Shown: positions 11,080 to 22,442 of the stretch, one piece after another
Position numbering within the stretch: position 1 is the first letter of the stretch
Layout: each line of letters starts with the position of its first letter
DNA from: Dichetophora obliterata
Taxonomy: Eukaryota > Arthropoda > Insecta > Diptera > Sciomyzidae
DNA: 64,000 bases
Direction: 5' to 3'
NCBI GenBank assembly: GCA_963920525.1
Contig: OY986439.1
Span: forward strand, 23,526,819-23,590,818
Program-made: the position numbers and the translations under genes
Notes under the pieces: generated by a model
Told to the model about the DNA's origin: nothing
Databases searched by the model: none
The model's input: the letters and a program-made list of their open reading frames with translations, nothing else

Positions 11080-11561
11080 TTTAAATTCGTTTGTTTTATA
11101 ATTTAAATAATGTGTATTCTTCATTATATTATTTTATTATATTGAGTTCTTTATTTCAAAATTGTTGTAAGATTCCACTACCTTACTTTATTTTAAGCTA
11201 TTTTGTTTAATATTAAGTATCACATGTATTATTTATGTATTATTTATTAATCAATTCTATATGTAGTATTAAAAGTATTTTGAAAATTGTATACTTCTAT
11301 AAACCTATTGATTGATAAATAAATTATTATTGAATTGAATTTAAGTCGTTGCTTATTTTTTCACATTTATTCGATTAATTGCATGAACAGCTAATTTTGA
11401 CAATTACCCATCGCCGCTCGTGAGAAAAAAGCCAGTTTACGCTACTACCTTGTCAAATAATTATGCCATGGCTTGGCTTTATATCTATCTCGTTTCTTCG
11501 CAGGGCACTGCCTGCGCCTGCCTGCCTGCCTGCTTCGGCGTTTACTCTGCGGGCAGCCTTA

Positions 11562-14490
11562 GAGAATGGAGAGCACCTATAAATCAGTGCGGTCACGCGC
11601 CTTCAAGGGTAAAATTCTACTGTCGGTAGTAAAAGTTATCGTCGAAATGATGTTTGACAACGATTCATTGGTAAAAGTGAGAAAAGGAATTCAATAACAA
11701 GGGTGATTACGAGTATTATGTATTTTGTCAAAATAAAATAAATGTTCACATTTTTTTTATACAATTTTTTTTTTGAAACAGTCGCTTACATAAGGTTTTT
11801 GCCTTAAAAATAGGTGTGTTTTAGAATAACTTTAAACAAATTTATGAGTTAAAGAAAACTGTTTTGTAAGTTTATAAAACAAGTGGGTAATGTTAATGAA
11901 ATACTTGCCTTTTGAGCAACTATTTAACTCTTTCGTTGGGCGATACACAAAAATATGTAATTCCAAATTTTAACCCATCAAATAGCTACATAAAATGTGT
12001 AATGTGCCCTTCAAAGTTCACGGGTGACACAAAAGTTCATGAATGACACAGACAGACATACAACTGTTTAAGTGATACTTAGAAAAACGCATCTAATAAA
12101 GCATTTTTGCATAAGACTCATCCAAACACACAACACATTAAATCATTGATTAATGTTAAATGATGCACCCCAGACTGACCGCTATTTTAAACTTACGAGG
12201 CCTCTCAACCCGCATCAAAGAAGTTATTCAACTTAATTAAGTTATGGCAATAGTGCTGAACACTTGGAAATTTCAACACAAAAGCATATAAATGACAATT
12301 TAAATGATCTACAAATTAGAAAGCAAAGCAAAGCAATTATTCACAAGCACAAGTTGCTTAGTTTGGCCTCCATCATCGAAAGCAAAAGTAACGCCAAAGC
12401 AATATCAGCGGACTAGACTACGCGCTGATTCGTGTTGATGCCAGTGATGCCAGTACTTTTTCAATTGTATGAATTTATTAAAAAAAAAACCAATAGAAAA
12501 GAAAATAGAAATAAATATGCCATAATGAGCTACATAATTGAGCAAAAAATAAAAATAAAAATGAAAGTTAATCATATGAAGAGAGCAGAAAAAACAGCAA
12601 ATAACAAAATGTTATGAAAAATCAAGCTTATTATAGTTGAATGACGTTGATATGCTAAAGAAGAAAATAAGTGAGCAAAAAAACAACATAACTCAAGCTA
12701 TCAAAAGTTATGAACGATCAAATCCCACTTCCTTCCATTGATGACTGGCCAACCATCCAGCCAGCTATAATTTGCACTTGATCCGCCAGCAACTAAAGAT
12801 AGATATAGACAGAGATATAAAAGTTGGCAACTCTAACGTTAGTTCCAAGCCTTATCCGCACAATGAAGGGAAGCGTGAAAAACCACTCGAGCCAATAACT
12901 AGACACAACAATGCAAATGAATTGGCAAGCTCAACAATGAAGCGAACCACATCCTGCTTGGCAGCACATCCAAGTTCCTAGCTAAACTAAGCAGCTGCTG
13001 CTGCACTTTTTCTGAGGTTTTGTCTTTTATTTTTACTATTTTATTTTTATTTTAAGATTATGGTTAACCTACTTTTGCTACCAAAGCGCTCATCAAGCAC
13101 ATGTGTCTATAAAGCGCATGTTGCAGACAATTTCTACAAACAAATTGCTGCAATATTCAGGCAACAGCATCAGGTCAAGGATTTTTCACAATGCTGCTGC
13201 TATACCATTAATATTCATTGTCCTTATGCAAGGACAATGCCTAGAAAATAGAATGTTGTGTGTCTTGTGCTTGTCGACTGGGGTCGATAGTAGTTTTTTG
13301 TGTATGAATAGATTTTTCAAAAAGCGTGGCAGCCGCCAGAACAAAAGTTTTAAATCTTTATTAATTGAGTAGATGAAGTATATGAAGCTGTAATTTCAAG
13401 TTCTTTGTTCTCAATCTCAAGGTAAGATTTCAAAGAAGTTCAAGGATACATATTAGTTCTCTGGGGACAAAACGCACATGAGTGTTAGCAGAAATTCTTG
13501 GTACCGAAATACACTTGAAGGCTGCAAAAATATGTAATAGCCCTTTAAACCAAGTTCGGAGCGCTCATAATTCTGACTCTGAAAAGAGCCTTATTGAAGT
13601 GGATTTTATGAGTTCCCTCTTATTTATGAGTTTTTAAAGTTTATTTTATGTTGTTTCACAACGTACACTCCTGAAAAAACATATTTCGGATTGTTTTGGA
13701 GTATTTCAGTTTTGAGCTTTGAAAGAGCTCACATTTAGGAGTGTTTTGTGAAAAGCCTCCTGAATATGAAATGTTATGTGTATTTTCTGTATTTAAAAAA
13801 AATGATGTCCTAAAAACATACCAATCGGGAGCATTTTCGGAGTAGAAATTTAAAGAAAAAAAAGCATGCTTTCAAATACGTGTCATTCACTTTAAATTTA
13901 AAATATTTCATTCGGTTCGGTAATCGTAATATGCTTACAACTTAATATTTCAGCACAGGAAGAGTGGAAAAATTTTAAGGAGTAATCCGCGTTCTGACAC
14001 TTTTTCTTCTTCATAAAAAAAACATAAAAAGTGACTGCTTTTATGATTATTTTATGAATAAAAATATAGAAAAAATAGGAATCATAAAAAAGTCTTTTAA
14101 GATTCATATTGATGCCTCATAGGGCCAACCAGTTTCAAAGGAAAACTAGCACTTTTCTGAAACTTTGAAGAGTCTTTTATGATTCTTAAAATGCCAATAT
14201 AAGATTCTTAAAAGAGTCTATTAGGAGTCCGAATAAACTACTTTTGAGAGTCAAAAAAGTATCATTTTCTACTCTTATTAGAGCTCTTAAAGAGGGACCA
14301 CTTTCAACGGAAAAACTGCTCTTTTTTGATACTTATAAGAGCTCATTATGAGGGCTCAGGCTCCTACAAATGAGTCAAAGAAGAGTCTTTAAAAACTCAT
14401 ATGGTTTGCAGGGATGCAAAAGAATATCTACCAACAAATTTGTTGGAGAAATTTCGAATCTCATAATATAGTTTTATGTGTATTTTATTA
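11562..14490. other. Intergenic DNA, no gene recognised
   Basis: About 2.9 kb without a supportable exon. The interval 12300-13250 has mixed composition and looks single-copy; the frames at 12432, 12772, 13060 and 13103 are short and domain-free. At about 14130-14400 an imperfect repeat is seen (TTTCAAAGGAAAACTAGCAC at 14134 and TTTCAACGGAAAAACTGCTC at 14303), with many AGAGTCTTT/GAGCTCTT words. Confidence 0.35.
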
Positions 14491-14504
14491 ATTAACTAGC
14501 ATTC

Positions 14505-15560
14505 CCCGGCAGACGTTGTCCTGCCACAGGCCACCTTACTGCCATATACGAAAATGTCAAGAAATGCCAAATATATTCACCATTTTCAGTATAGCTGCCG
14601 AAAGTAACCATATGAACTAAAGTACCAAATTTTAGTCTAATACGGCCCAAACCGTTGAAATAAAACATTTTCATTGGTTTGTGGGCGGTAAAAGGGGGGC
14701 GTAGAAACCAATTTTTAGTACAGTTGCTGACAGTAATCATACAAACTAATCCAAAATTTTAGCTCAATCGACCCAGTAGTCTATTTTAGTGATTTCTCAA
14801 AAAGTGGGTGTGGTTATATAGCAATAACGCCCATTTTTAGTACAGTGGTCGAAACTAACCATACAAACTTCACTACTAAATTTTAGTCTTATACGGCCAA
14901 AACTGCTTGAAATATAGCATTTCTACTGATTTGTGGGCGAAAAAGGGGCGTGGGAATCAATTTTTAGTGCAGTTACTGACAGTAACCATACAAACTAAGC
15001 CAAAATTTTAACTCAATCGACCCAGAAGTCTATTTTAGTGATTTCTCAAAAAGTGGGTGTGGTTATATAGCAATAACGCCCATTTTTAGTACAGTTGTCG
15101 AAACTAACCATACAAACTTCACTACTAAATTTTAGTCTTATACGGCCAAAACTGCTTGAAATATAGCATTTCCACTGATTTGTGGCCGAAAAAGGGGCGT
15201 GGGAACCAATTTTTCGTACAGTTGCTGACAGTAACCATACAAACTAAATTACCAAATTTAAGTCTTATACGACCAAAACCGTCTGAGATAAAGCATTTCA
15301 TTGATATGTGGGCGGTAAAAGGGGGCGTGGAAACCAGTTTTTAGTACAGTCGTCGACAGTAACTCTACAAACTAAATTACTTAATTTTAGCCTTATACTA
15401 CCCAAATTGGTTTGTGGGCGGTAAAAGGGGGTGTGTCGTATCTGAAACAAATCGACTGCCAAAATTTCAGGTCAATCGGTCCAGCAGTTTTGGAGTCTAT
15501 AGGCATTACACACACACAGACAGACATACAGTATTTTGCTTTTTATATATATCTGTGATC
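14505..15560. repeat. Tandem array, period 249 bp
   Basis: GGTTATATAGCAATAACGCC occurs at 14812 and again 249 bp later at 15061, with near-identical sequence through TACTAAATTTTAGTCTTATA. Each unit repeats the phrases GACAGTAACCATACAAACTA, AAATTTTAGTCTTATACGGC and GGGCGGTAAAAGGGGGCGTG with variation. About four decayed units are visible. The array ends in ACACACACAGACAGACATAC followed by a TTTTTATATATAT run (about 15509-15551), the kind of tail seen on decayed insect LINE or Helitron-type repeats. The short frames here (14492-14740 minus, 15156-15344 plus) are translations of the repeat. Confidence 0.7.
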
Positions 15561-15937
15561 ACAAGAAATAATGACTAAACTCAAAATATCGTAAAAAAGC
15601 GATATAGAATTTACTTTATTGCCAATTTTTGGAAGAACATATGCAGATATCCATTTTTTGCGCAGAATTGATCATCACTTATGTCTGCACATATTTTGTT
15701 TGTAACAGTTCATATATTTTTAAAAAATGGGTGCAATTAAAATATCGTTTTTTACGATACTTTGAGTTTAGTCGTTATTACTTGGGACCACAGGTTATAG
15801 ATTACTATGAATATACATACTAGCAGGCCACAGTTCTTCGCCACGGACGTTTTTTATAAATCTTTAAAAATGTCTATAAAAAATGTTTTCTCTTATTTTG
15901 TTTTGTCTTGGAGCGCAGCACTTCATTTATATGTACA

Positions 15938-16803
15938 GTAGGGTGTCCCAAAAAAAAAAATCTTGTTTGATGTCCGCGGCTTTTCCACTTCCATTTGACC
16001 TAAGAAACACCCTCTGTGAAGCGCATCTCAATTGGTTAAGGTTTAGAGGTCGCGAATTCATTTTCTAATTTTCCCATACGATTTTTGTGGGGAAAAATCA
16101 GTTTTGCTGGTAAATTGAAATTAGAGCGATTATATTTTAAGCAAAATGGTTAAAAAAAAACACGTTTTCCCTAAAATTTTGTCTGTTATGACATATCCAA
16201 ATTTAATTTTCATTGGATTTTTATTTGGTGGTCTGTGGCTCACTTCTTAGAGCTACCTATATAAATGAATACTTTTACTTAGAATTATTTCATTGAAAAT
16301 CAATATCTCTTAAAGCATTCCATTTTCATTATTGTTTTTGGTCTTAAATTTTTGATAATGATAGTTAAAACTCACAATGAAGAAAAAGTTCATAGCGTTG
16401 TTATATGTCTTTGGATTAAAAGTTACAACAAGAAGTTTTTGTATTTATATTTTTATTTTTTAATCATTTTAGGCAACCACCAAATAATAATTCGATGAAA
16501 ATGAAATTTGGATATGTCATTTGAGGGAACACAAAATGATATTGAGAGACAAAATTTGAGGAAACACGTGTTTTTTTTAACCATTTTGCTTAAAAGATAC
16601 TGGCTCTAAATTCAATTTACCAGCAAAACTGATTTTTCCCTGTACAAATCGTATGGGAAAATTAGAAAATGAATTCGCGACCTCTAAACCTTTACCAATT
16701 AAGATGCGCTTCACAGAGGGTATTTCTAAGATCAAGTGAAAGTATTAAAGCTGCGGACAACTGTCAAAATAAAATAAAAAATATATATTTGGGACACACT
16801 AAT
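15938..16803. mobile_element. Foldback element with ~300-bp inverted arms (TA target)
   Basis: Left end GGGTGTCCCAAAAAAAA; right end reverse-complemented GTGTGTCCCAAATATA. TA flanks each side (15936-15937 and about 16803). The arms continue inverted for about 300 bp: CCTCTGTGAAGCGCATCTCA (about 16011) against TGCGCTTCACAGAGGG (about 16705), and CGCGAATTCATTTTCTAATT (16052) against AATTAGAAAATGAATTCGCG (about 16659). The only frames inside (15883-16068 and 16669-16860) are the two arms read in opposite directions, so they are not genes. The TA duplication suggests a Tc1/mariner-class source of mobility. Confidence 0.7.
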
Positions 16804-17269
16804 GTACAGATCTCACTTTTCGCCTTGCTCGAGGCTCTGTTTTTTGTTGCCATGTGCTAGCTGAGCAAAAAAGAGAATAGTAGAGAGCAACATTGAGTTT
16901 ATAAGAACTCTAGTAGCACAAACGAGTGAAAAGAAAACGATTAAGCAATGCGTGTTCTCTGGGATGATTTTTAAAAAAAATTTAACACTTTAATCAAATG
17001 TAGAGGCGTGTCTCCGGTTATGGGACACGTTAGGTTTTTGGCTCATAACTTTTGATCAAGTGTATAATATGTTGACATATGCATAGCTAAATTTTTGCTT
17101 AAAAAAAACTTTATTGATTTAATCAACCAGAAAAATTTTACGACCAATTTTATGAATTTTTTTCCAAAAACAAATATGTACCTGGTTGTGGGACACCTTG
17201 AAAAAATCCTCTAAAAATGTGAAAATTTTAAGAAAAACCACCAAAAATACGAAAAATAACAACATTTAC

Positions 17270-18085
17270 TGTTATTTTGGGACAGAAAATAACAGTTATT
17301 TTCAAAAGTTCTATTCAAAAAGTCAAATGGAAAGAGTAAAATAGTTCGATATTTGGGTATAGCAATGTGATGCTTGTTAGCTAAGGAATAATTATCTTTA
17401 ATGATTTTAACTCATCTGATTTTAAAAAAAAGTCATAAAATAATCGTTATATTTTGACCAATTTTATTTCGATCAAAAATAAAAGTTAAAATTTGACTTT
17501 TATTTTTTTGCTCAAACATAAAAATTGAAATTGGACTTTTATTTTTTTGATCAAAAATAAAAGTTTAAATTTTACTTTTATTTTTTCGATAAAAAATAAC
17601 AGTTTAAATTAGACTTATATTTTTGACCAAAAGTAAAAGTAATTTTAATTCCTATATTATTTGCTTCCTATATCATCCAGTCGTTTGCAAAATAAATGAA
17701 AACAAAATGTGCAATGATAAGCAAGAAAGCTATGCAATGAACGATATGAAGATCGATAGCAATGTTTTTATCTCTGTGAAAAATGTTACGAATATAGGTA
17801 TAAACTAATAAAAAATGTACTCTTTTAATTGTTTTACAAATTTATTAGTTAATAAGAAATAGATCTGTCGAATTTTCAATCTCTATTTTGATAAAAAAAA
17901 ATAAGTAAAATTTTAACTTTTATTTTTGATCGAAAAAATGAAAATCAAATTTTAACTAATATTTTTGATCAAAAAAATAAAAAAAAGTCAAATTTTTACT
18001 TTTATTATTGATCGAAATGAAATCAGTCAAAAAATAACGATTATTTGTTGACTTTTTTGAAAAAAATCATAACCGTTACGGTCCG
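17270..18085. repeat. GATC-hairpin repeat family, copy B
   Basis: Starts near GACAGAAAATAACAGTTATT and ends AACCGTTACGGTCCGTG, giving inverted ends related to GACCG...GTTAT. The interior alternates GATCAAAAATAAAAGT and ACTTTTATTTTTTTGATC blocks, so each unit of roughly 45-60 bp can form a hairpin. The lead-in AAAAAGTCAAATGGAAAGAG and ATAGCAATGTGATGCTTGTT match copy C at about 59081-59140. The frame 17623-17808 lies in the non-array middle segment shared with copy C and has no recognisable domain. No transposase is present. Confidence 0.6.
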
Positions 18086-18342
18086 TGCATTTATTCATTT
18101 TAGAAGCCTTCAACGTAACAAAAAACAACAGAAAATTGCACTTTTTTCATGCACGGTTAGAAATTTTGATATAAATTTTAACACAAGCAAAGTATTAGAA
18201 ACACTTTGAATTAAAAAAGCATTACACTGTTTTTTATAAAAAATAATTTTAATATTTGGCCAGAATTTAACTTTAAAGCAATTTTGGTGTGCCCAAAAAT
18301 GTTAAAATTTATTCCAAGATTTCTAACCGTGAGTTATTCATC

Positions 18343-18834
18343 ATCTTCTTCATCATCCAAATCAGAAGTGCAATGTTTGAATATAAAATAGCTGGTTTGC
18401 ATCTCAGCACACTTCCGATGCACTGGCCGTTTGCACTCATTGCATTCAATTGAGTTCAGTCAATTTCGGTGGCAAAAGGTCCAAACAGATGATGCAGAAG
18501 TCTACATTATCATCAGAAGGTGGAGACTTCTTCGGCTTAGTGTGCTTGGCCAACGGTTTGGCTGGTCGCTTTGCCTTTCGCTTATCAGGCGTTAGTTTGG
18601 CTGCTGGAGCCAATGGATTCGCGAACAAAATCCATTAAAACACTGTCTTGTACCGATCAAATATCGCCAAAATGGGCCAAAACTACCTTTGTCACGAAGC
18701 ACTGGAAGGAGCTCATTGGAACTCCATATTTCTGAGCAGTCACTTTAATGCCATTTTTTATCTACTTAATGTTCCTTAATGGTTTTAACGAGCGCATTAA
18801 AATCCAATTCGGCTGACTTTTCTGGAGTTGACAT
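18343..18834 (-). pseudogene. pogo-type transposase remnant: N-terminal HTH plus C-terminal zinc finger, catalytic core deleted
   Basis: The ATG at 18834-18832 starts MSTPEKSAELDFNALVKTIK. After an early stop the next frame reads K-N-G-I-K-V-T-A-Q-K-Y-G-V-P-M-S-S-F, a Psq/pogo-type helix-turn-helix that would bind the transposon ends. The DDE catalytic domain is absent. The sequence then resumes in a C-terminal tail (18628-18446) rich in K/P/A (KPLAKHTKPKKSPP) followed by CIICLDLLPPK. A frameshift near 18450 leads to I-E-C-N-E-C-K-R-P-V-H-R-K-C-A, an H-C pair, and an acidic end (DLDDEEDDE), stop near 18343. C-x2-C...C-x2-C...H-x2-C is the PHD-like finger found at the C-terminus of some insect pogo transposases. 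The gene is broken by at least two frame changes plus the core deletion. Confidence 0.6.
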
Positions 18835-19365
18835 GGCTAAAAATGCGCAAAAATGCAAGAAAATACAATTAAAATTTGATATGTTGACAAAAAATATGAT
18901 ATTTGACAGTAAATAAGTCAAACGCATAACTTAAATGCAAAAGCAAAGTGTCCCACAACTAGTTACATTAGGTGTCCCACAACTGGGAATGGTAGCCATT
19001 TCGGAACTTACTGGCAAAATTGCATGGTGAATATATTTTGTCAGTAATTTATGTTTCATCACAAAATACAATTATGCATAAAACTTCTTTTTAAATTCAT
19101 TCACTTCAATTTATCGCACTCTCAAAAAATTCAAAAGCTACTATTGTGTTAATTCTTTCGATTTTTTTTTTCAATGCTCACAGCAAGCAAACAAATGCGT
19201 GTATTCACTTTGGTGTTAGAAAAATAACTTAGTACCCCTTTAACGTGCTGTAGCACAAATATGATCTTATAAAACTTTTTTCATTAAAATCGGTTCAGTT
19301 CTTTTGGAGTTAAATGGTAAATTTAAATTCGCCCTTGAATTTTATGTAATAGCTTAGATATAGTA

Positions 19366-21802
19366 ATAATTCGTCTGTAAGATAATTCTAAGTTATAGAT
19401 GATTTCTTTACTTTATAAAATTTTTTATATCTTGAACTTTTTTTCTAATTTCAGGTAAGACTCCAATATTTATCCAAAAAAATATTCAAGAAACATTGGT
19501 AAGAAGTAAATGCTATGCTATGTTTTATTCAATAGATGTTCACCAAACATTAATGTATTTTAAATTTGGTCGATTTGATGAATTAAGTGCTTGCATCGAT
19601 TGTTTTATTAAGGCCTCAATCCAGCTCTCAAGTAATTACTTAAGAAAAATTTGAATGTTATTTCTGAAGTAGAAAAAAGTAGTAGAAATTTGACATCACA
19701 CAAAAATAAAAAAGTGTATTTTTATTTTGTGAGAATGTTCTTCCAAAAAATTCTGCCAGCTGTTTGTTAGCTGATGATTGGTTTGTTTAAATGGTGATCA
19801 CAGATTTGCATGAGACCATTCGTAATTTTTGCCACTTGAATAACATTCACCATCAGCCACAATCGCATACAAAAATTAATGCATGCACACGGCTCAAGTT
19901 TTTAAACAACGGTTGCTACAAAACTTTCAGCTTTAAATTTTCATTTTTCACAAAATTAATTTATAAATGCCTTTTTCTCAGTGTACTGCTACAGTTTGGC
20001 TAATTATTATGGGAACAGTGGAATACTTAATATGCATATAACGATTTCATTTACTTCAAAAAATGTAACGCATTTTTATTACCCTTAAAATCACAACGAC
20101 CCGCATTATTCCTATTTTCCCCCGTTCCCTTGCCGTTTCCATTATCACAATCTTCTTTTTCTAATTGTAATTGAATTTCTCTATTGAGTTGATGTTCTTT
20201 CTCAATCGTAAACTGCAATTTCGCATTATTTTATCGAATCCCCTATGATTTAATTAATTTTCTCTTAATGCTGCTTTTATTCCGCAATCAATTGAATGCT
20301 GTCAACTAACTCATTGGTTCTCAGATTCTGTTAAATAAAAATGTATAATCAAAGAATAAAAGAAATTATCATGAATTTCATCCAGTTTCTTTGTTTACAC
20401 AGGAGCGTTGCCTTTTTAGACATACATACATACATACAAAGTAAGCAAAAGTTATATTTTACATACATTCTAGTGTCTTAGTAAATATAAAATGTATACA
20501 TTTAAGTATCTAGGATACAAAAATAAAAATTCGATTTAAAAGTATCTGTAATAATTTCTTAAGTTCCTTCAAAAATTTTTTTATAATTATTAGTTATTTC
20601 ATATTATATATTGAATTAATTAATCTTTATGTTAGTCACTCATTTAGAATGAAATTTTAAAAAGTTATAAAACCAAGAAACGTGCTTTTATCAAAAGGCT
20701 TGACTCTAAGCATTATACAATTTCTATAAATTTTCATATCGATTAATTGTTATTAATTGAGCGTTTAACTCCATGAAATTGTCACGCTCTGAATATTGAC
20801 TCAAAATAGATTGTATGTTTAAGATTTAAGAAAATAAATATTCCTTGGCATATATTTAACTAAATTTTGAGAATTAAGTTTTATCCATTTCAAGAAAACA
20901 AAAAAAACATAATTTTTTATTTTTGGATTTGGCATTTTCAACCATATGGATGCATTTTTCACTACACAATCATCAATGAGCTGTGTTGAATGTTGAAAAT
21001 TCATAATACAAATTCGTACTGTCCAATTTGGTGACTTCATTCCCAATACTGCTAATTGTTGCAATTACAATCTTACAAATTGCAATAATTCAGTCAACCG
21101 TACTGTCTGTCAGTCAAACTCAACCCTCAGCAAAGATTGTTCAAAGCACATACTCGGGTGTATCGTATTACATAGGCAAGGCCCACTAACATACTATCTG
21201 GGTTAAATATGTGGCATAAATCAAGCTTATAAATTAATTTCAGCTACTTTAGTGAAGTTCTGCGTTAAGCATAAAAACATGGGTGGTTTTACTAAAAAAA
21301 AAATATACCAATTCGGTTCAATTGAAAGAAGAGAGCGTAATACATTAAAGTATCAAACGGCATTCATAAAAAGTCAAAAATTTGCGCAAGCTATCCAGGC
21401 AATTACAAAGAAGAAAGTTCGTTTCATTTTCAAAACAATAAAGAAAAAAAGCACCCTCTCATTGACATCATTTCTTGCATCCTGGCTTTGCTTTGATATC
21501 GTAATAAAAAATCTTCATGAATCGCTTCTCTTAACAAAAGAACAAAAATAAAATAGACGTCGAAAATGGCTTAATAGGCCATAACGACAATAGCCTTGAT
21601 GAGTGGTGGTAAAGCTACCAGTTGTGAACAATTGCTTGGATTTTTTTTTTAAATATTTGACAGATGAATTGGCCTACGAGTTAAGAACGAATTAACATTT
21701 TTTAAGTCCCTTAAAAAAATGTATTATGAAATTCTTTCTAAGATTTAAATAACTTTGTGAAGTGTGAAAGCCAAATCACTGATGGCAAAGTGATTATTAA
21801 TA
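19366..21802. other. Intergenic DNA, no gene recognised
   Basis: AT-rich with a short (CATA)n run near 20419-20437. The frames 19791-20003, 20819-21064 and 21252-21551 are AT-rich with no recognisable domain. The last is lysine-rich, which is expected from A-rich DNA, and I see no splice or start context supporting it. Confidence 0.35.
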
Positions 21803-21805
21803 AAT

Positions 21806-22178
21806 GGCCGCATTCAGCGCAGACAACAGTTGGCAACTGTTGTGTAAAAATTCGCTGAATGGTAGAAATTTGATAGCGCTAACTAAAACTGATAAAGTAG
21901 CGAACGCCTTTTAATCGAGCGAACAAATGCTATACTACACGAACACAACTGTTTGCTTAACTGTCAGATGCTGTTACTGACGCTGTTAAATTAATAAACG
22001 CAGAAAGAACGCAGCAAATTTAAGTGAGAAACCTTTGCAATTGAATTAAATTTACATAAAAATTAAATTGAATCTAACTTCTGACGTGTAGAGTAGCAAC
22101 ACATTCAGAGAAAAACATCGTGAACTAAAGTAGTGCTACCATTACAGTTCACAACAGTTGTTTGCGCTGAATGCGGCC
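21806..22178. mobile_element. 373-bp MITE with inverted ends
   Basis: The left end GGCCGCATTCAGCGCAGAC and the right end (reverse complement GGCCGCATTCAGCGCAAAC) are inverted copies for about 25 bp, continuing into AACAGTTG/CAACTGTTG-like palindromes. AAT is found directly outside both ends (21803-21805 and 22179-22181), consistent with a 3-bp target duplication. No coding capacity. The superfamily is uncertain; a 3-bp duplication is most compatible with PIF/Harbinger. Confidence 0.7.
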
Positions 22179-22442
22179 AATGAGAGTTAGGAGCTTAAGT
22201 AAACCGTACAATATAATGGCACAACTTTTTTAATTATGTTTTTAGTTTGGATATAATTTTGTGTTCTAATATTTAGTTTTGTTTAATTTTTTCTTATAAA
22301 AATAACAAAAAAGTGTAATAAAGCGATTATAAAAATTAAAAATTTATAAAAAAAAGTAAAAAATGTATGAAAAACAAGAAGAAAAAAAAAAACATATCTA
22401 TAAAAAATAAAATAAAAAAAAATTTTAAAATATATAAAAAGA
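22179..22442. other. A-rich spacer
   Basis: Very A-rich sequence. The frame at 22367-22621 begins in this A-rich DNA and runs into the Helitron-like copy, so it is not a gene. Confidence 0.35.

Larger units (their letters stand above)
7640..11341 (+). mobile_element. Near full-length, degenerate LINE (CR1/jockey-type non-LTR retrotransposon)
   Basis: Two-ORF non-LTR element on the plus strand. ORF1 remnants lie at 7651-8119 and ORF2 (endonuclease plus reverse transcriptase) at 8155-11079. A 3' UTR of about 260 bp ends in AATAAATTATT and a short TTGAATTGAAT-like tail at about 11325-11341. It sits between the inner inverted repeats of the composite TIR element, so it probably inserted into that DNA element. 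Several frameshifts and stops show it is dead. Clade assignment within the CR1/L2/jockey group would need a tree. Confidence 0.8.
6589..11558. mobile_element. Composite TIR element (PIF/Harbinger-like, TTA target) hosting a LINE
   Basis: The left end (6589, GGCTGCAAACAGAGTGAACG) and right end (11558, reverse complement GGCTGCCCGCAGAGTAAACG) are inverted versions of each other for about 50 bp, including GCCGAAGC and CAGGCAGGCAG. Each is directly flanked by TTA (6586-6588 and 11559-11561). A TWA duplication is the mark of PIF/Harbinger elements. A further inverted pair, about 70-80 bp each, lies inside (7436-7505 and 11389-11470) and shares ATAATTATTTGACAAGGTAG. A LINE occupies most of the interior. 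No Harbinger transposase was found, so this is either a non-autonomous element invaded by a LINE or two related element ends that happen to face each other. Confidence 0.5.
17001..18990. mobile_element. pogo-like DNA transposon derivative
   Basis: Left side reads CCGGTTATGGGACACGTTAG (17015) and the right side, reverse-complemented, reads CCAGTTGTGGGACACCTAAT (ending about 18986), giving a CCRGTTRTGGGACAC inverted end. The end motif is repeated sub-terminally (GGTTGTGGGACACC near 17183, GTGTCCCACAACTAG near 18949). TA dinucleotides lie just outside on both sides, so the exact boundaries are approximate. It interrupts the Helitron-like copy 1 and carries a broken pogo transposase at its right-hand end plus a nested hairpin-family repeat. 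Confidence 0.55.
15820..19365 (-). mobile_element. Helitron/DINE-like element, copy 1 (interrupted by two insertions)
   Basis: The plus strand begins with CTAG then CAGGCCACAGTTCTTC (15820 on), which is the reversed right end of the family; on the minus strand the element ends ...GGCCTG-CTAG. The far end is near 19365, where the minus strand reads CTATATCTAAGCTATTACAT. The same two ends occur in copies 2 (22443-22967) and 3 (57542-58368). The body includes ACTTTTCGCCTTGCTCGAGG (about 16816) and AACACTTTAATCAAATG (about 16985). Homology breaks at about 15937/16804 (a foldback inserted) and at about 17001/19200 (a pogo-derived element and some flank). CTRR-like 3' ends without TIRs point to the Helitron/DINE class, but no Rep/helicase is present. 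Confidence 0.6.

Noticed and set aside
12432..13372. Cluster of small plus-strand frames (61-89 codons) in less AT-rich DNA
   Set aside because: No recognisable domain or consistent splice sites linking them; could be non-coding single-copy DNA.
21252..21551. 99-codon lysine-rich frame
   Set aside because: Lysine richness is expected from A-rich DNA and there is no supporting start, domain or exon structure.
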